This document shows positions 51,155 to 58,241 of a stretch of DNA of 58,241 nucleotides, piece after piece. Position numbers and translations under genes: made by a program. This DNA comes from Hungatella sp. UBA5385 (lineage in GTDB: Bacteria > Bacillota > Clostridia > Lachnospirales > Lachnospiraceae), in NCBI GenBank assembly GCA_002409995.1, contig DHOR01000043.1, positions 12,192-70,432 of the forward strand, read 5' to 3'. The notes beneath the pieces are model-generated. The model was not told where the DNA came from, did not search any database, and was given only the letters and a program-made list of their open reading frames with translations. Position 1 is the first letter of the stretch; each line of letters opens with the position of its first letter.

Positions 51155-53101
51155 CTATATATCCAGCGCAGCATGATGCCCCTGGTATACAGCAGTTGTA
51201 ATGGTGGATGGTTTTACACAGTCCCCAATCACAGCCACATAAGGAGCCGAATCCCTAAGTTCATCCACTGCCTTTCTGTTTGCCCTCTGTCCGGCTGCAC
51301 AGATCACTGTTTTCCCGGGAACAAGAGATTCTCTGCCGTCTGAGTCTTCACAAAGAATGCCGTCTTCCGTCACCTTTATTCCTTTAAGCCCTGTATGTAC
51401 TGTGACATAGTCACTGATTTTCTCCAGAAGAAGGGGTCTGTGTCTCACATTGGCATCGGGTGCCAGTTCAGACCGCATTTCCACCAGATGCACGGTTCTT
51501 CCTTCCTGAGCCAGATGAATAGCGCATTCGCAGCCTGCAAGACCGCCGCCAAGAACTACCACTGTATCAGATACCTGATCCTTTTTCAGATAGTACTGAT
51601 TTACCATAATGACCTGATCCTGATCAATTCCTTCTATTGGAGGAATCACAGGGCTGGAACCGCAGGCGATAATCAGAGCGTCAGGGGTTTCCCTTTCTGC
51701 ATAAAGCTTATCAACTTCAGTTCCATAACGAATCTCCACTCCTTCTTCCTTTGCCATACGTTCCAGAGTATTCCCCAGCTCATACATCTCATGTTTAAAT
51801 GGGATTGCCTGTTCACTCTTTAATATTCCGCCCGGGCCATCTGTTTTTTCACATACTATGACCTGATGACCTCTTCTGGCTGCTGTAATGGCTGCCTGAA
51901 GACCGCCGGGACCTGCACCTGCAATCAGTACTTTTTTCTTCTTTCTGGCAGGTATGATCTCCATTCCGTCAAGCTCTCTGCCTATGAGAGGATTGACTGT
52001 ACATCGCCTTGTGGAGGTAACAGCCCGTTCTGCCATGCAGGTAAAGCAACGGAGACATTTAATGATTTTATCCTCTTCATTTCTCATGATCTTGTCAGGA
52101 AGCTGATGATCAGCCAGAAGGGCTCTTGCCATCTCCACCACATCTGCCTGTCCGCTTGCAATAATCTCTTCCATCTGAGCAGGATCATTGAGACCTCCAA
52201 TGGCTGCAACCGGGACTTTTACATGTTTTTTTATCTCTGCTGCAAGGTATACATTTCTTCCGTGTTCTTCAAACATGGAAGGGTGAGTGATGCCAAATCC
52301 TCTCTGATAGGTACCTGCGGAAACGTGAAGGAGGTCAATGGAATCTTCTATCTGCTTTGCAATTTCAATTCCATCTTCCAGAGTGTATCCTCCCTCAAAC
52401 AGCTCAGAACCGCTCATTCTAAATTCAATAGGAAATCCAATACCAACAGCATTTCTCACACTGGCAATTACTTCTTTTGCAAATCTGACTCTGTTCTCCA
52501 GACTTCCTCCATATTCATCGGTACGATGATTAAAATAGGGAGACAAAAACTGATTCACCAGCCAGCCATGACCGCCATGAATCATCAGCATTTCAAAGCC
52601 TGCACGTTTTGCATTGCCAGCCACCTCTCCATAAGCTGCCACAATCTCCTGAATCTGGTCTTTGGTCAGTTCTCTGATCTCCATTCCATCCGCTCTGACA
52701 GAAGTGCTGACACCATACTGACATAAGGTGTTCTTTTTATCTTTATCTGTCATATAGGTTCCTGCAAATTGACCGGAATGAGATAATTCCAGACTTGGAA
52801 TTGCCCCATGTCTGCGGATAGCATCTGCAGTGTAAGTAAAGCTTGCCAGCGATCCTGGTACTTTTAAGTCCAGATGATAGGCATGGGAGCCATCAGTTTC
52901 TGGATGTACCATACATTCACTGACTGTTACTGCTCCGGCGCCTCCTTTTGCCCGTAATTCGTAAAATGCGGTAGAGCCTCTTCCAATGCAGCCATCTGCA
53001 GTTATATCAGTGCCTCCCATAGGAGCTGAAAACATTCTGTTTCGGAACCACACATTTCCTATTTTGATTGGATTACAAAGGTTTGGATATTTTCTTTCCA
53101 C
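51155..53101 (-). CDS. 2,4-dienoyl-CoA reductase/BaiCD-type NADH:flavin oxidoreductase
   Basis: 648 residues. An FMN TIM barrel (1-340; LELSHSGQFAG, HGGHGWLVNQFLSPYFNHRT) is followed by the 4Fe-4S motif Cys349-x2-Cys352-x2-Cys355-x11-Cys367 (CLRCFTCMAERAV). An FAD domain (VLIAGAGPGGLQAA) and an NAD domain (VVVLGGGLAGCECA) complete it. The architecture is that of FadH, trimethylamine dehydrogenase, and the bile-acid enzymes BaiCD/BaiH and related steroid or cinnamate ene-reductases. It would reduce an activated C=C bond with NADH. The substrate cannot be read. It is the third gene of an operon with a MarR regulator (3 bp gap). Confidence 0.92.
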   Translation of the reverse strand: MERKYPNLCNPIKIGNVWFRNRMFSAPMGGTDITADGCIGRGSTAFYELRAKGGAGAVTVSECMVHPETDGSHAYHLDLKVPGSLASFTYTADAIRRHGAIPSLELSHSGQFAGTYMTDKDKKNTLCQYGVSTSVRADGMEIRELTKDQIQEIVAAYGEVAGNAKRAGFEMLMIHGGHGWLVNQFLSPYFNHRTDEYGGSLENRVRFAKEVIASVRNAVGIGFPIEFRMSGSELFEGGYTLEDGIEIAKQIEDSIDLLHVSAGTYQRGFGITHPSMFEEHGRNVYLAAEIKKHVKVPVAAIGGLNDPAQMEEIIASGQADVVEMARALLADHQLPDKIMRNEEDKIIKCLRCFTCMAERAVTSTRRCTVNPLIGRELDGMEIIPARKKKKVLIAGAGPGGLQAAITAARRGHQVIVCEKTDGPGGILKSEQAIPFKHEMYELGNTLERMAKEEGVEIRYGTEVDKLYAERETPDALIIACGSSPVIPPIEGIDQDQVIMVNQYYLKKDQVSDTVVVLGGGLAGCECAIHLAQEGRTVHLVEMRSELAPDANVRHRPLLLEKISDYVTVHTGLKGIKVTEDGILCEDSDGRESLVPGKTVICAAGQRANRKAVDELRDSAPYVAVIGDCVKPSTITTAVYQGHHAALDI

Positions 53102-53104
53102 TTT

Positions 53105-53566
53105 TTATTCCTCACTTTCCTCTGTCTCTTCTTTTGAAACAAACTCATTTCCCAAAAGTCCTGTATTAACTTTCTTCAGCAAAATCATCAGGGTTTTCTG
53201 TTCTTCCTCTGTTAATGCATTTAAAGCTGTTTCTTCCATTTTCTCCATTGCAATGCGGACTTTTTCGGCTGTTTTTCTTCCGCTTTGAGTGAGATAAACG
53301 TATAGAGACCGTCTGTTGCCGCCTTCTTTTTTTCGTACTACATATCCCTCCTGCTCCATTTTGGACAGGATGCTTGTGACTGAAGCAGGTTCCAGCTGGC
53401 AGCCTGCTGCGATATCCTTCTGGATGCAGCCATCATTTTCATATAAAAAGTCCAGAATCTTCGGTTGTCCTATGGACAGATTCAGTTCTGTAATCGACTC
53501 ATACATCTGTTTCTGATACGCACTGTGGTTTAGCAGCATTAAATAGCGGTAAGTCAGATTCTTCAT
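53105..53566 (-). CDS. MarR-family regulator
   Basis: 153 residues from the ATG at 53566, which overlaps the stop of the membrane-protein gene as ATGA; AAGGAGTG upstream. The winged helix is visible in QPKILDFLYENDGCIQKDIAAGCQLEPASVTSILSKMEQEGYV, then RKKEGGNRRSLYVYLTQSGR. MarR proteins usually repress their own operon until a phenolic or other ligand binds. A matching palindrome overlaps the operon promoter at 54276-54295. Confidence 0.93.
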   Translation of the reverse strand: MKNLTYRYLMLLNHSAYQKQMYESITELNLSIGQPKILDFLYENDGCIQKDIAAGCQLEPASVTSILSKMEQEGYVVRKKEGGNRRSLYVYLTQSGRKTAEKVRIAMEKMEETALNALTEEEQKTLMILLKKVNTGLLGNEFVSKEETEESEE

Positions 53567-54246
53567 GGGTTCACTCCTTCCATTGTCTGTGTGCATTTTA
53601 AAAATACCTGTATAGGTTTTAAACAATATTTATTAAGGAATTTTAAGCAAATTCCTACTCCAAAGGCTGATATTACAGTTCCTTCTCTTACCCCTGTCAG
53701 CTGCTCCAGAAATATAAGGGACAGAGCTGCTGCAATGATAACTACAGTCCAGTCAAATATCATCTTAGAGGAAGAGACAGGAATTCCTGCTTTGCCCGAT
53801 ACTGCCTGCATCACTCCTTCTCCAGGAAGAGATAAAATATCTGCCTCCAGATATAGGAGAATTCCAAGAGCTACAAGTACAATACTGATTCCAATATAGA
53901 GAATACTCATGGCATAATTGGTACATGGAGGAAGAAAAATACCGGCAATCTGATTGGTAATGCTGACAAACATGCCGAAGATCATGGAGCAGATAATCTG
54001 AAGTAAATAAACCGTTTTAAAATCCCGTCTCAGTATCAAAAGCTGAATGAATATAAAGAAAATAAATACTCCTGTTGTACAGAGTCCCATATCAATTCCG
54101 GAGATTTCACTTACTACACAGGGAATGGAATTAACCGGAGATACTCCCAAATCTGAGACTTTGGATACGGAAACCCCAAATGCCATAAGGAAAAGTCCAA
54201 TTAAATATATCAGACCTCTTCTGAACCAATGTTGAATATGTAACAT
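53563..54246 (-). CDS. YczE/YitT-like integral membrane protein
   Basis: 227 residues with five to six membrane helices. The family segment FLMAFGVSVSKVSDLGVSPV, then SIPCVVSEISG, and the later YLEADILSLPGEGVMQA, resemble YczE/DUF6198 proteins. They are often encoded with regulators or antibiotic-type biosynthesis genes, but their role is unknown; a transport function would fit here. First gene of the operon, followed by MarR (4-bp overlap) and the flavin enzyme. Confidence 0.82.
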   Translation of the reverse strand: MLHIQHWFRRGLIYLIGLFLMAFGVSVSKVSDLGVSPVNSIPCVVSEISGIDMGLCTTGVFIFFIFIQLLILRRDFKTVYLLQIICSMIFGMFVSITNQIAGIFLPPCTNYAMSILYIGISIVLVALGILLYLEADILSLPGEGVMQAVSGKAGIPVSSSKMIFDWTVVIIAAALSLIFLEQLTGVREGTVISAFGVGICLKFLNKYCLKPIQVFLKCTQTMEGVNP

Positions 54247-54275
54247 AAATTTGCCTCCTATTAACGCTAAATTTT

Positions 54276-54322
54276 ATAGTTAGATTTCTAACTATTATAA
54301 TTCTAACTATCTATAGTGTCAA
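54276..54322 (-). promoter_or_regulatory. Consensus promoter with palindromic MarR operator
   Basis: Minus strand: TTGACA (54322-54317), exactly 17 bp, TATAAT (54299-54294). The palindrome ATAGTTAG-N4-CTAACTAT occupies 54276-54295 and touches the -10. A third half site CTAACTAT lies at 54303-54310 within the spacer. A perfect sigma-A promoter covered by an operator is the expected design for a repressed, inducible operon. Confidence 0.75.
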
Positions 54323-54370
54323 GAAAAAGATGCTGCAAAAGTAAATCAGATTTGATTTTACTCTGCAGCA
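54323..54370 (-). terminator. Terminator downstream of the phosphatase pseudogene
   Basis: Minus strand: TGCTGCAGAGTAAAATCA pairs with TGATTTACTTTTGCAGCA around aatc, followed by TCTTTTTC. Confidence 0.8.
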
Positions 54371-54375
54371 CCTGC

Positions 54376-54665
54376 TTATTTTTTAAATTCTTTTTTAACA
54401 ATCAATAACTCTTTTTTTCCTACACATTCCTCTTCCTGAAAGTCAAGACGAATGATATAAGGCATATAATCTATAATTCTGAAAAAATCCTCAAAGCCGA
54501 AAGTCGGTTCATAATAATTTAATATGGTGCTGAGGGCTGTTCCATGCGTACCTTCTGAACCTCTTCCCTGTCTATAAAACCTTCATCCGTCAATGATCTT
54601 TCTTGTTCTGCCCCAGTCCAGGAACGATCTGGTTGTGCATGTCTTACAAAATATAACTGTGTCAT
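54376..54665 (-). pseudogene. Histidine phosphatase family pseudogene with internal deletion
   Basis: The ATG at 54665 begins an intact phosphoglycerate-mutase-type N-terminus with the catalytic His in MTQLYFVRHAQPD and RSLTDEGFIDR. The frame then shifts and stops. From about 54550 another frame resumes with the family C-terminus, HGTALSTILNYYEPTFGFED, then RIIDYMPYIIRLDF, to a TAA at 54376. The central part of the catalytic domain, by family length about 90-100 residues, is missing. It has a proper terminator, so it was once a working gene. Confidence 0.75.
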
Positions 54666-54746
54666 ACTTTCTCCCTTCTACTACACTGAATTCTCTATTA
54701 TTTCTACCAGTATAGCACAGCTTATGCTATAAGAAAGGTATTGTTT

Positions 54747-57311
54747 TTACAAAAGCGTCACCGTCCCCGCTGCCCCGTCTACTGTTATTATTTGTCCGCT
54801 TCGGATGCTTCGTGTGGCAGTATGTGTGGCCATGACGGCGGGAATCCCGTATTCGCGGGCAACAATACTTGAATGGCTGAGAGGGCCGCCAATGTCCGTT
54901 ACAATCGCACTTGCAGATGAAAACAGCGGTGTCCATGCGGGAGTTGTAGTAACGGCAACCAACACACTTCCTGGCTGGAAGCTTTCAAAATCTGCCGGAC
55001 TGTTCAATACACAGGCGGGAGCCGTCACAATTCCGGTACTTGTTCCAATACCGGTCAATACGATTTTCCCGTCTTTCCGCTTCTGAGGTGTGCGTGATAC
55101 GGTCTTTCCATTTTTCTCCGGCAGCATGGAGGGTGGTACATAACCCCTATGTTTTTTGTGTTCCGCTTTTCGAGCTGGAATCGCTTCGCTCATATCAGAT
55201 AAAGGCATATTTTTATCCAACTGTGCTATGAGTGCTTTCAATTCCGTTTTTGTTAGCCAGTAAATGTCATCCGGATGTGAATAAGCTCCTCCACGTATGA
55301 GGCGGTTTGAAATCTCCTGAAACATACGGCGAATCAGCGGATGCCCCATTCCCATCAGATAAATAGCGTTTTCACGCATAGGAGCGGTCTCCTGCGCCCA
55401 ATGCAGTAACTTATAAAACAGTTTTTTACGAGAGCCGCCTATCTGTTGTAAAATCTCTTCTTCTGCCTGTTTCCTGCGTTTTTCAAATGCAGCCTGGCGT
55501 ATAAAAGGGCTTTCCCCTTTTCCTTCTACAAATGTTTTAATGGATTCAAGGGTTGGTGTAGGCATTTCCTCCGGTGTGGAATAGGCAAAATCAAATTCAT
55601 ATGCAGTACGACCAAACTCTTTGAAATACTGATTGATTCGGTTTTTCCATTCTGTCCATGCCTCCTGCGCAACTCCGGCAGGCGGAACTGATGACATTAA
55701 ATCTTCCGCTATCTTAGTTGTCGGATTGTTTTGCAGATAAAGGTTGAGAGTATCATTTTGCTTTGCCCATTGTGAGATGCCCCACAGATTCTTTTCCGAT
55801 TGCAGAGCAATCGTATCAAATCCAAGCAGGAAAACAGAAAGTTCTGTCATACCTGCGCGGCGGGCTGCTCCCTGAAATAATTTCGTAAATAATGTTTCAC
55901 TGATAAAGGCGGCGGGCAATGTAAGCTGTATCCTTGTGAAATAAATACAAGCTGCATAAAATACAGTCTGAATTCCCTCCATTAGTTGATGGGCATTCAA
56001 TCTATGCAGGGGCTTTTCTTCCCATTGTTTAATCACAGACTCAAATTCTTTTCGTGCCGCTTCCCAGCGTGCAACGCTGTTCGTCAGTGTCTTGCGCAAA
56101 GAGCGGGGAGATAGGGATTTGATGGCAATCAAAAGCAGCTTTGATTTAGCGGAAAGATAGACATATCCATTAATAATCGTGTATGCGCCGTTTTCCGGAA
56201 GCAGCTTTTTCGCGCTTTTACCAAACATATCTACCCATAAAAGTGCCGATGCACGGTTGATCATTTCAAGACCAAGGGTGGCAAATAAGGGGGTCACAGG
56301 ATTTGGCAAATGTTCCGCCAGACTGCCCTTTGTGTATATAACACCCTTTTCAGGCAACACCCATTGGATTGGCAGGACAGTAATGGGGCGGGCCTGAACT
56401 ATATACAATTTATCTTTTTCCAGTGCCCACTCTACATCCATAGGCATTTGATAATACTTCTCAATTTTCTGTCCAAGCCGTGTCAGCCCTATGACTTGAT
56501 CGCGGGTAAGTGCATGTTTTTTCCTCAGCCGTTCTGGAACCGGGATTTCTTCTGTTCCATCTGAGGTTCGGACTGTCATGATCTCTTTGTTTGCCGCTTC
56601 ATAGGATATGATTCGCTGGACGTTCTTATCAACAACGATTGTATCAGGAGTAACTAAACTGGAAACAACCGCTTCGCCAAGTCCCCATGCGGCGTTAATA
56701 ATCATTTCACTGCGTCTGCCATTGATAGGGTTTAGGGTAAACATAACGCCGGAGGCATGGGAAAACACAAGCTTTTGTACTACAACAGCAAGCGCTATAC
56801 TCTCCTGTTTTATATCATTCTTTACGCGGTAAGCAATAGCGCGAGCTGTCCACAGGGAAGCCCAGCACCGCTTTACAGCAGCAAGGACATCATTCTCACC
56901 CTGGATATTAAGATAAGTTTCCTGCTGACCCGCAAATGAAGCGTCCGGCAAGTCTTCGGCTGTGGCGGAAGAACGGACAGCCACTGCAATGTTGCCTAAT
57001 CCTGCATAAGCGGTTTTAATTGCAGCTGATACCTCCTGCGGCATTACTCCATTATGGAAAAGAATCCCGATCTGCTTAGATACATCTTCAAGCTGGCTGG
57101 TATTGTTGGTATCAATACCAGCCAGCAGCTTATTAATCTTAGGTTGAATATGGTTCATCTCAACAAAAATCCGGTATGAGGCAGTGGTAACATGAAAACC
57201 GTCAGGTACAGGAATGCCCGCTGTTAAGAGTTTTGATAAAGACATACCTTTTCCGCCGACTACATCAAGGGTTGCCTGTTTATACGCCAGGGGTAGAGTA
57301 TAATGAATCAT
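54747..57311 (-). CDS. Rifampicin phosphotransferase-like PEP-utilising enzyme
   Basis: 854 residues if started at the ATG at 57311; an ATG two codons earlier overlaps the TetR stop but sits too close to GGAGG. The N-terminal PPDK_N ATP-grasp domain (VVGGKGMSLSKLLTAGIPVP, AVRSSATAEDLPDASFAGQQETYLN, VEWALEKDKLYIVQARPI) is followed by a long helical middle domain of about 350 residues. The C-terminal swivelling domain has the phospho-His about residue 813 in GGPLSHSSIVAREYGIPAV. This three-domain layout and length match RPH (Listeria type, B. subtilis YvkC) rather than PpsA, which is shorter in the middle and has a PEP-binding barrel. RPH uses ATP to phosphorylate rifamycins. Confidence 0.85.
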   Translation of the reverse strand: MIHYTLPLAYKQATLDVVGGKGMSLSKLLTAGIPVPDGFHVTTASYRIFVEMNHIQPKINKLLAGIDTNNTSQLEDVSKQIGILFHNGVMPQEVSAAIKTAYAGLGNIAVAVRSSATAEDLPDASFAGQQETYLNIQGENDVLAAVKRCWASLWTARAIAYRVKNDIKQESIALAVVVQKLVFSHASGVMFTLNPINGRRSEMIINAAWGLGEAVVSSLVTPDTIVVDKNVQRIISYEAANKEIMTVRTSDGTEEIPVPERLRKKHALTRDQVIGLTRLGQKIEKYYQMPMDVEWALEKDKLYIVQARPITVLPIQWVLPEKGVIYTKGSLAEHLPNPVTPLFATLGLEMINRASALLWVDMFGKSAKKLLPENGAYTIINGYVYLSAKSKLLLIAIKSLSPRSLRKTLTNSVARWEAARKEFESVIKQWEEKPLHRLNAHQLMEGIQTVFYAACIYFTRIQLTLPAAFISETLFTKLFQGAARRAGMTELSVFLLGFDTIALQSEKNLWGISQWAKQNDTLNLYLQNNPTTKIAEDLMSSVPPAGVAQEAWTEWKNRINQYFKEFGRTAYEFDFAYSTPEEMPTPTLESIKTFVEGKGESPFIRQAAFEKRRKQAEEEILQQIGGSRKKLFYKLLHWAQETAPMRENAIYLMGMGHPLIRRMFQEISNRLIRGGAYSHPDDIYWLTKTELKALIAQLDKNMPLSDMSEAIPARKAEHKKHRGYVPPSMLPEKNGKTVSRTPQKRKDGKIVLTGIGTSTGIVTAPACVLNSPADFESFQPGSVLVAVTTTPAWTPLFSSASAIVTDIGGPLSHSSIVAREYGIPAVMATHTATRSIRSGQIITVDGAAGTVTLL

Positions 57312-57313
57312 AA

Positions 57314-57904
57314 TCATTTACCTCCATCATTTAGAATTCCGTGTAGAAATATATTCATGGTTTCATCCAGCATTTTTTCCGGACTTGTTGACGGCCGGGA
57401 TGTGTAGACAATTGATAGTATGGAGTTAATTAGCAAACGGGATACATGGGCGGCATCTGTTTTGCGAAATATGCCTGTGAACATTCCATCTTCAATCACG
57501 GATTTTATAATATCCTGATAGGCGTAACGTGCAGCTTTCAGCCGTTTCTGATATTCTTCTTCTAAATATTCAGATTCTGCGTTTAACCACATCAGCACTG
57601 TTCTATACTGCTTTGGCACTCCAAGATGATTAAGCATGATTTTTCTAAGGCACTGTTCCGGTGAGGATTCTTCAGCAATAATTCTATTAACTTTTTCAAT
57701 GGTTTCTTCTATCTTTTTCTCAACTGCATATATAACAATCTCATCTTTCGTTTTGAAAAAATCATAGAGGCTGGACTTTCCCATGTCTGCTAAAGCTGCG
57801 ATTTCCCGCATTGATGTTTTTTGGAAACCTTTTTTCTCTATGAGCTGCAAAGCAACACTGATTATTTCTTCCCGGCGCGCTGCTTGCTGTTCAGGTGAAA
57901 GCAT
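57314..57904 (-). CDS. TetR-family regulator of the RPH-like gene
   Basis: 196 residues from the ATG at 57904. The TetR helix-turn-helix is clear: EEIISVALQLIEKKGFQKTS, then MREIAALADMGKSSLYDFFKTKDEIV. The C-terminal half is the helical ligand domain. Upstream TTG at 57946 would place the start inside an operator, so it is rejected. The ATG has only a close AAAGGA, while a strong AAGGAGG lies 22 bp away, so the start remains slightly uncertain. The stop overlaps the start region of the RPH-like gene, so the two are coupled. Confidence 0.9.
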   Translation of the reverse strand: MLSPEQQAARREEIISVALQLIEKKGFQKTSMREIAALADMGKSSLYDFFKTKDEIVIYAVEKKIEETIEKVNRIIAEESSPEQCLRKIMLNHLGVPKQYRTVLMWLNAESEYLEEEYQKRLKAARYAYQDIIKSVIEDGMFTGIFRKTDAAHVSRLLINSILSIVYTSRPSTSPEKMLDETMNIFLHGILNDGGK

Positions 57905-57937
57905 AATTCCTTTTGCGATGTGAGGATACCTCCTTGT

Positions 57938-57954
57938 AGCGACCAATGGTCGGT
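57938..57954. promoter_or_regulatory. Second TetR operator (O2)
   Basis: AGCGACC-AAT-GGTCGGT, one mismatch from a perfect palindrome and nearly identical to the operator in the promoter. It lies in the 5' untranslated region, 36 bp (about 3.4 turns) from O1 centre to centre. Confidence 0.7.
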
Positions 57955-57966
57955 TCTTGTGTTCTC

Positions 57967-57996
57967 ATTATATAGCGACCGATGGTCGCTTGTCAA
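57967..57996 (-). promoter_or_regulatory. TetR-controlled promoter with operator O1 in the spacer
   Basis: Minus strand: TTGACA (57996-57991), an 18-bp spacer, TATAAT (57972-57967). The spacer is almost entirely the perfect palindrome AGCGACC-GAT-GGTCGCT (57974-57990). A bound TetR dimer would exclude RNA polymerase. Confidence 0.85.
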
Positions 57997-58030
57997 GATT
58001 AACTTTTCATTGCTTGTGATACACCACAGA

Positions 58031-58072
58031 ATAAGGAGCATGTCACCTCCTTATCAACTCCGGTGTTGATAA
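58031..58072. repeat. Two overlapping inverted repeats upstream of the FMN riboswitch transcript
   Basis: ATAAGGAG (58031-58038) pairs with CTCCTTAT (58047-58054), and TTATCAAC (58051-58058) pairs with GTTGATAA (58065-58072). They share TTAT, so the two hairpins are mutually exclusive. They lie just upstream of the next promoter. They might be an operator or a weak terminator; no T tract follows. Confidence 0.45.
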
Positions 58073-58077
58073 TAATG

Positions 58078-58105
58078 TTGCAATTATATGTAATTGTGTT
58101 ATAAT
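58078..58105 (+). promoter_or_regulatory. Promoter of the FMN riboswitch transcript
   Basis: TTGCAA (58078-58083), a 16-bp spacer, TATAAT (58100-58105). The aptamer begins about 28 bp later. Confidence 0.65.
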
Positions 58106-58132
58106 ATTGACAGAACATTATGAATATGAATG

Positions 58133-58241
58133 TCTTCAGGGCAGGGTGAAATTCCCGACCGGCGGTAAAGTCCGCGAGCGCTTTTTGCGCATGAATTGGT
58201 GTAATTCCAATACCGACAGTAAAGTCTGGATGAAAGAAGAT
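58133..58241 (+). ncRNA. FMN riboswitch (RFN element), cut by the window edge
   Basis: Conserved FMN aptamer blocks in order: TCTTCAGGGCAGGGTGAAAT, TCCCGACCGGCGGT, AAAGTCCGCGAGC, a variable GCGC arm, then AATTGGTGTAATTCC, ACCGACAGT, AAAGTCTGGATGAAAGAAGA. Nearly the whole aptamer is present. The expression platform and the controlled riboflavin gene (synthesis or the RibU importer) lie beyond 58241. Confidence 0.93.

Noticed and set aside
51866..52726. 286-codon plus-strand open frame antisense to the BaiCD-like enzyme
   Set aside because: The product has no coherent domain and the opposite strand encodes a fully recognisable three-domain enzyme.
51155..53101. Calling this a genuine bai (bile acid 7-dehydroxylation) gene
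   Set aside because: Only the architecture matches. No baiB, baiA2, baiE, baiF or baiG homologue is present nearby, and the family covers many substrates.
57905..57946. TTG start at 57946 for the TetR gene
   Set aside because: The start would lie inside operator O2 and upstream of the AAGGAGG sequence; the ATG at 57904 fits the family N-terminus better.

Overview
The window looks like a chromosomal segment of an anaerobic, endospore-forming member of the Clostridia, most likely a gut Lachnospiraceae. It carries the forespore cluster spoIIAA-spoIIAB-sigF followed by spoVAA-AB-AC-AD-AE. It also has a clostridial-type purine cluster, a lysine riboswitch upstream of dapA, AT-rich intergenic regions with strong AGGAGG ribosome binding sites, and several family-typical small proteins. 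The genus cannot be fixed from sequence reading alone. Most genes lie on the minus strand.

Layout. 1-2.8 kb: a low-GC secreted protein, a nested inverted-repeat structure, a cell-wall-binding repeat protein and a small membrane protein. 2.9-6.6 kb: an OmpR-type two-component system with a lipoprotein gene downstream. 6.7-7.37 kb: a scar of mobile or accessory DNA. 7.4-13.5 kb: the purC-purF-purB-(LysR)-purA cluster behind a consensus promoter. 13.5-15.3 kb: a hexapeptide-repeat membrane protein, a SanA/YdcF-like protein and a small Thr-rich lipoprotein. 15.4-17.5 kb: dapA-dapB under a lysine riboswitch. 17.5-21.6 kb: cobO-type adenosyltransferase, an SSB-like protein, typA/bipA and a YigZ/IMPACT protein. 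21.8-24.5 kb: a class A penicillin-binding protein. 24.6-29.3 kb: the spore cluster, including a 53-codon membrane ORF translationally coupled to spoVAA. 29.4-37.7 kb: a TPR protein, folC, ridA, DUF1836, a YerC-like regulator, a Cof-type phosphatase, an orphan ABC substrate-binding lipoprotein and a DUF1266 lipoprotein. 37.96 kb: tRNA-Ala(GGC). 38.4-41.2 kb: a purine-base salvage module (NCS2 permease plus deaminase) divergent from a GntR/UTRA regulator.

41.3-58.2 kb is the accessory part. The most interesting unit is a six-gene minus-strand operon at 42.3-49.7 kb: an ACMSD-like amidohydrolase lacking one canonical metal-binding His, an AspT/YidE-like transporter, an AraC regulator, a stand-alone old-yellow-enzyme-like protein with a Cys cluster, a short-chain dehydrogenase and a fumarate-reductase-like flavoprotein. 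The gene set suggests uptake and stepwise conversion (reduction and possibly decarboxylation) of an unidentified cyclic or unsaturated organic acid. Next to it, an approximately 1.3 kb low-GC block flanked by 40-bp inverted repeats separates this operon from a second flavoprotein operon: a YczE-like membrane protein, MarR, and a 648-residue 2,4-dienoyl-CoA reductase/BaiCD-type enzyme. That operon has a perfect consensus promoter overlapped by a palindromic operator. Then come a histidine-phosphatase pseudogene with an internal deletion and a TetR plus rifampicin-phosphotransferase-like operon whose operator sits exactly between -35 and -10. The window ends inside an FMN riboswitch reading out on the plus strand.

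No rRNA, CRISPR array, intact transposase, integrase or prophage was seen. All functional names are homology inferences from recognised motifs; no database search was run.
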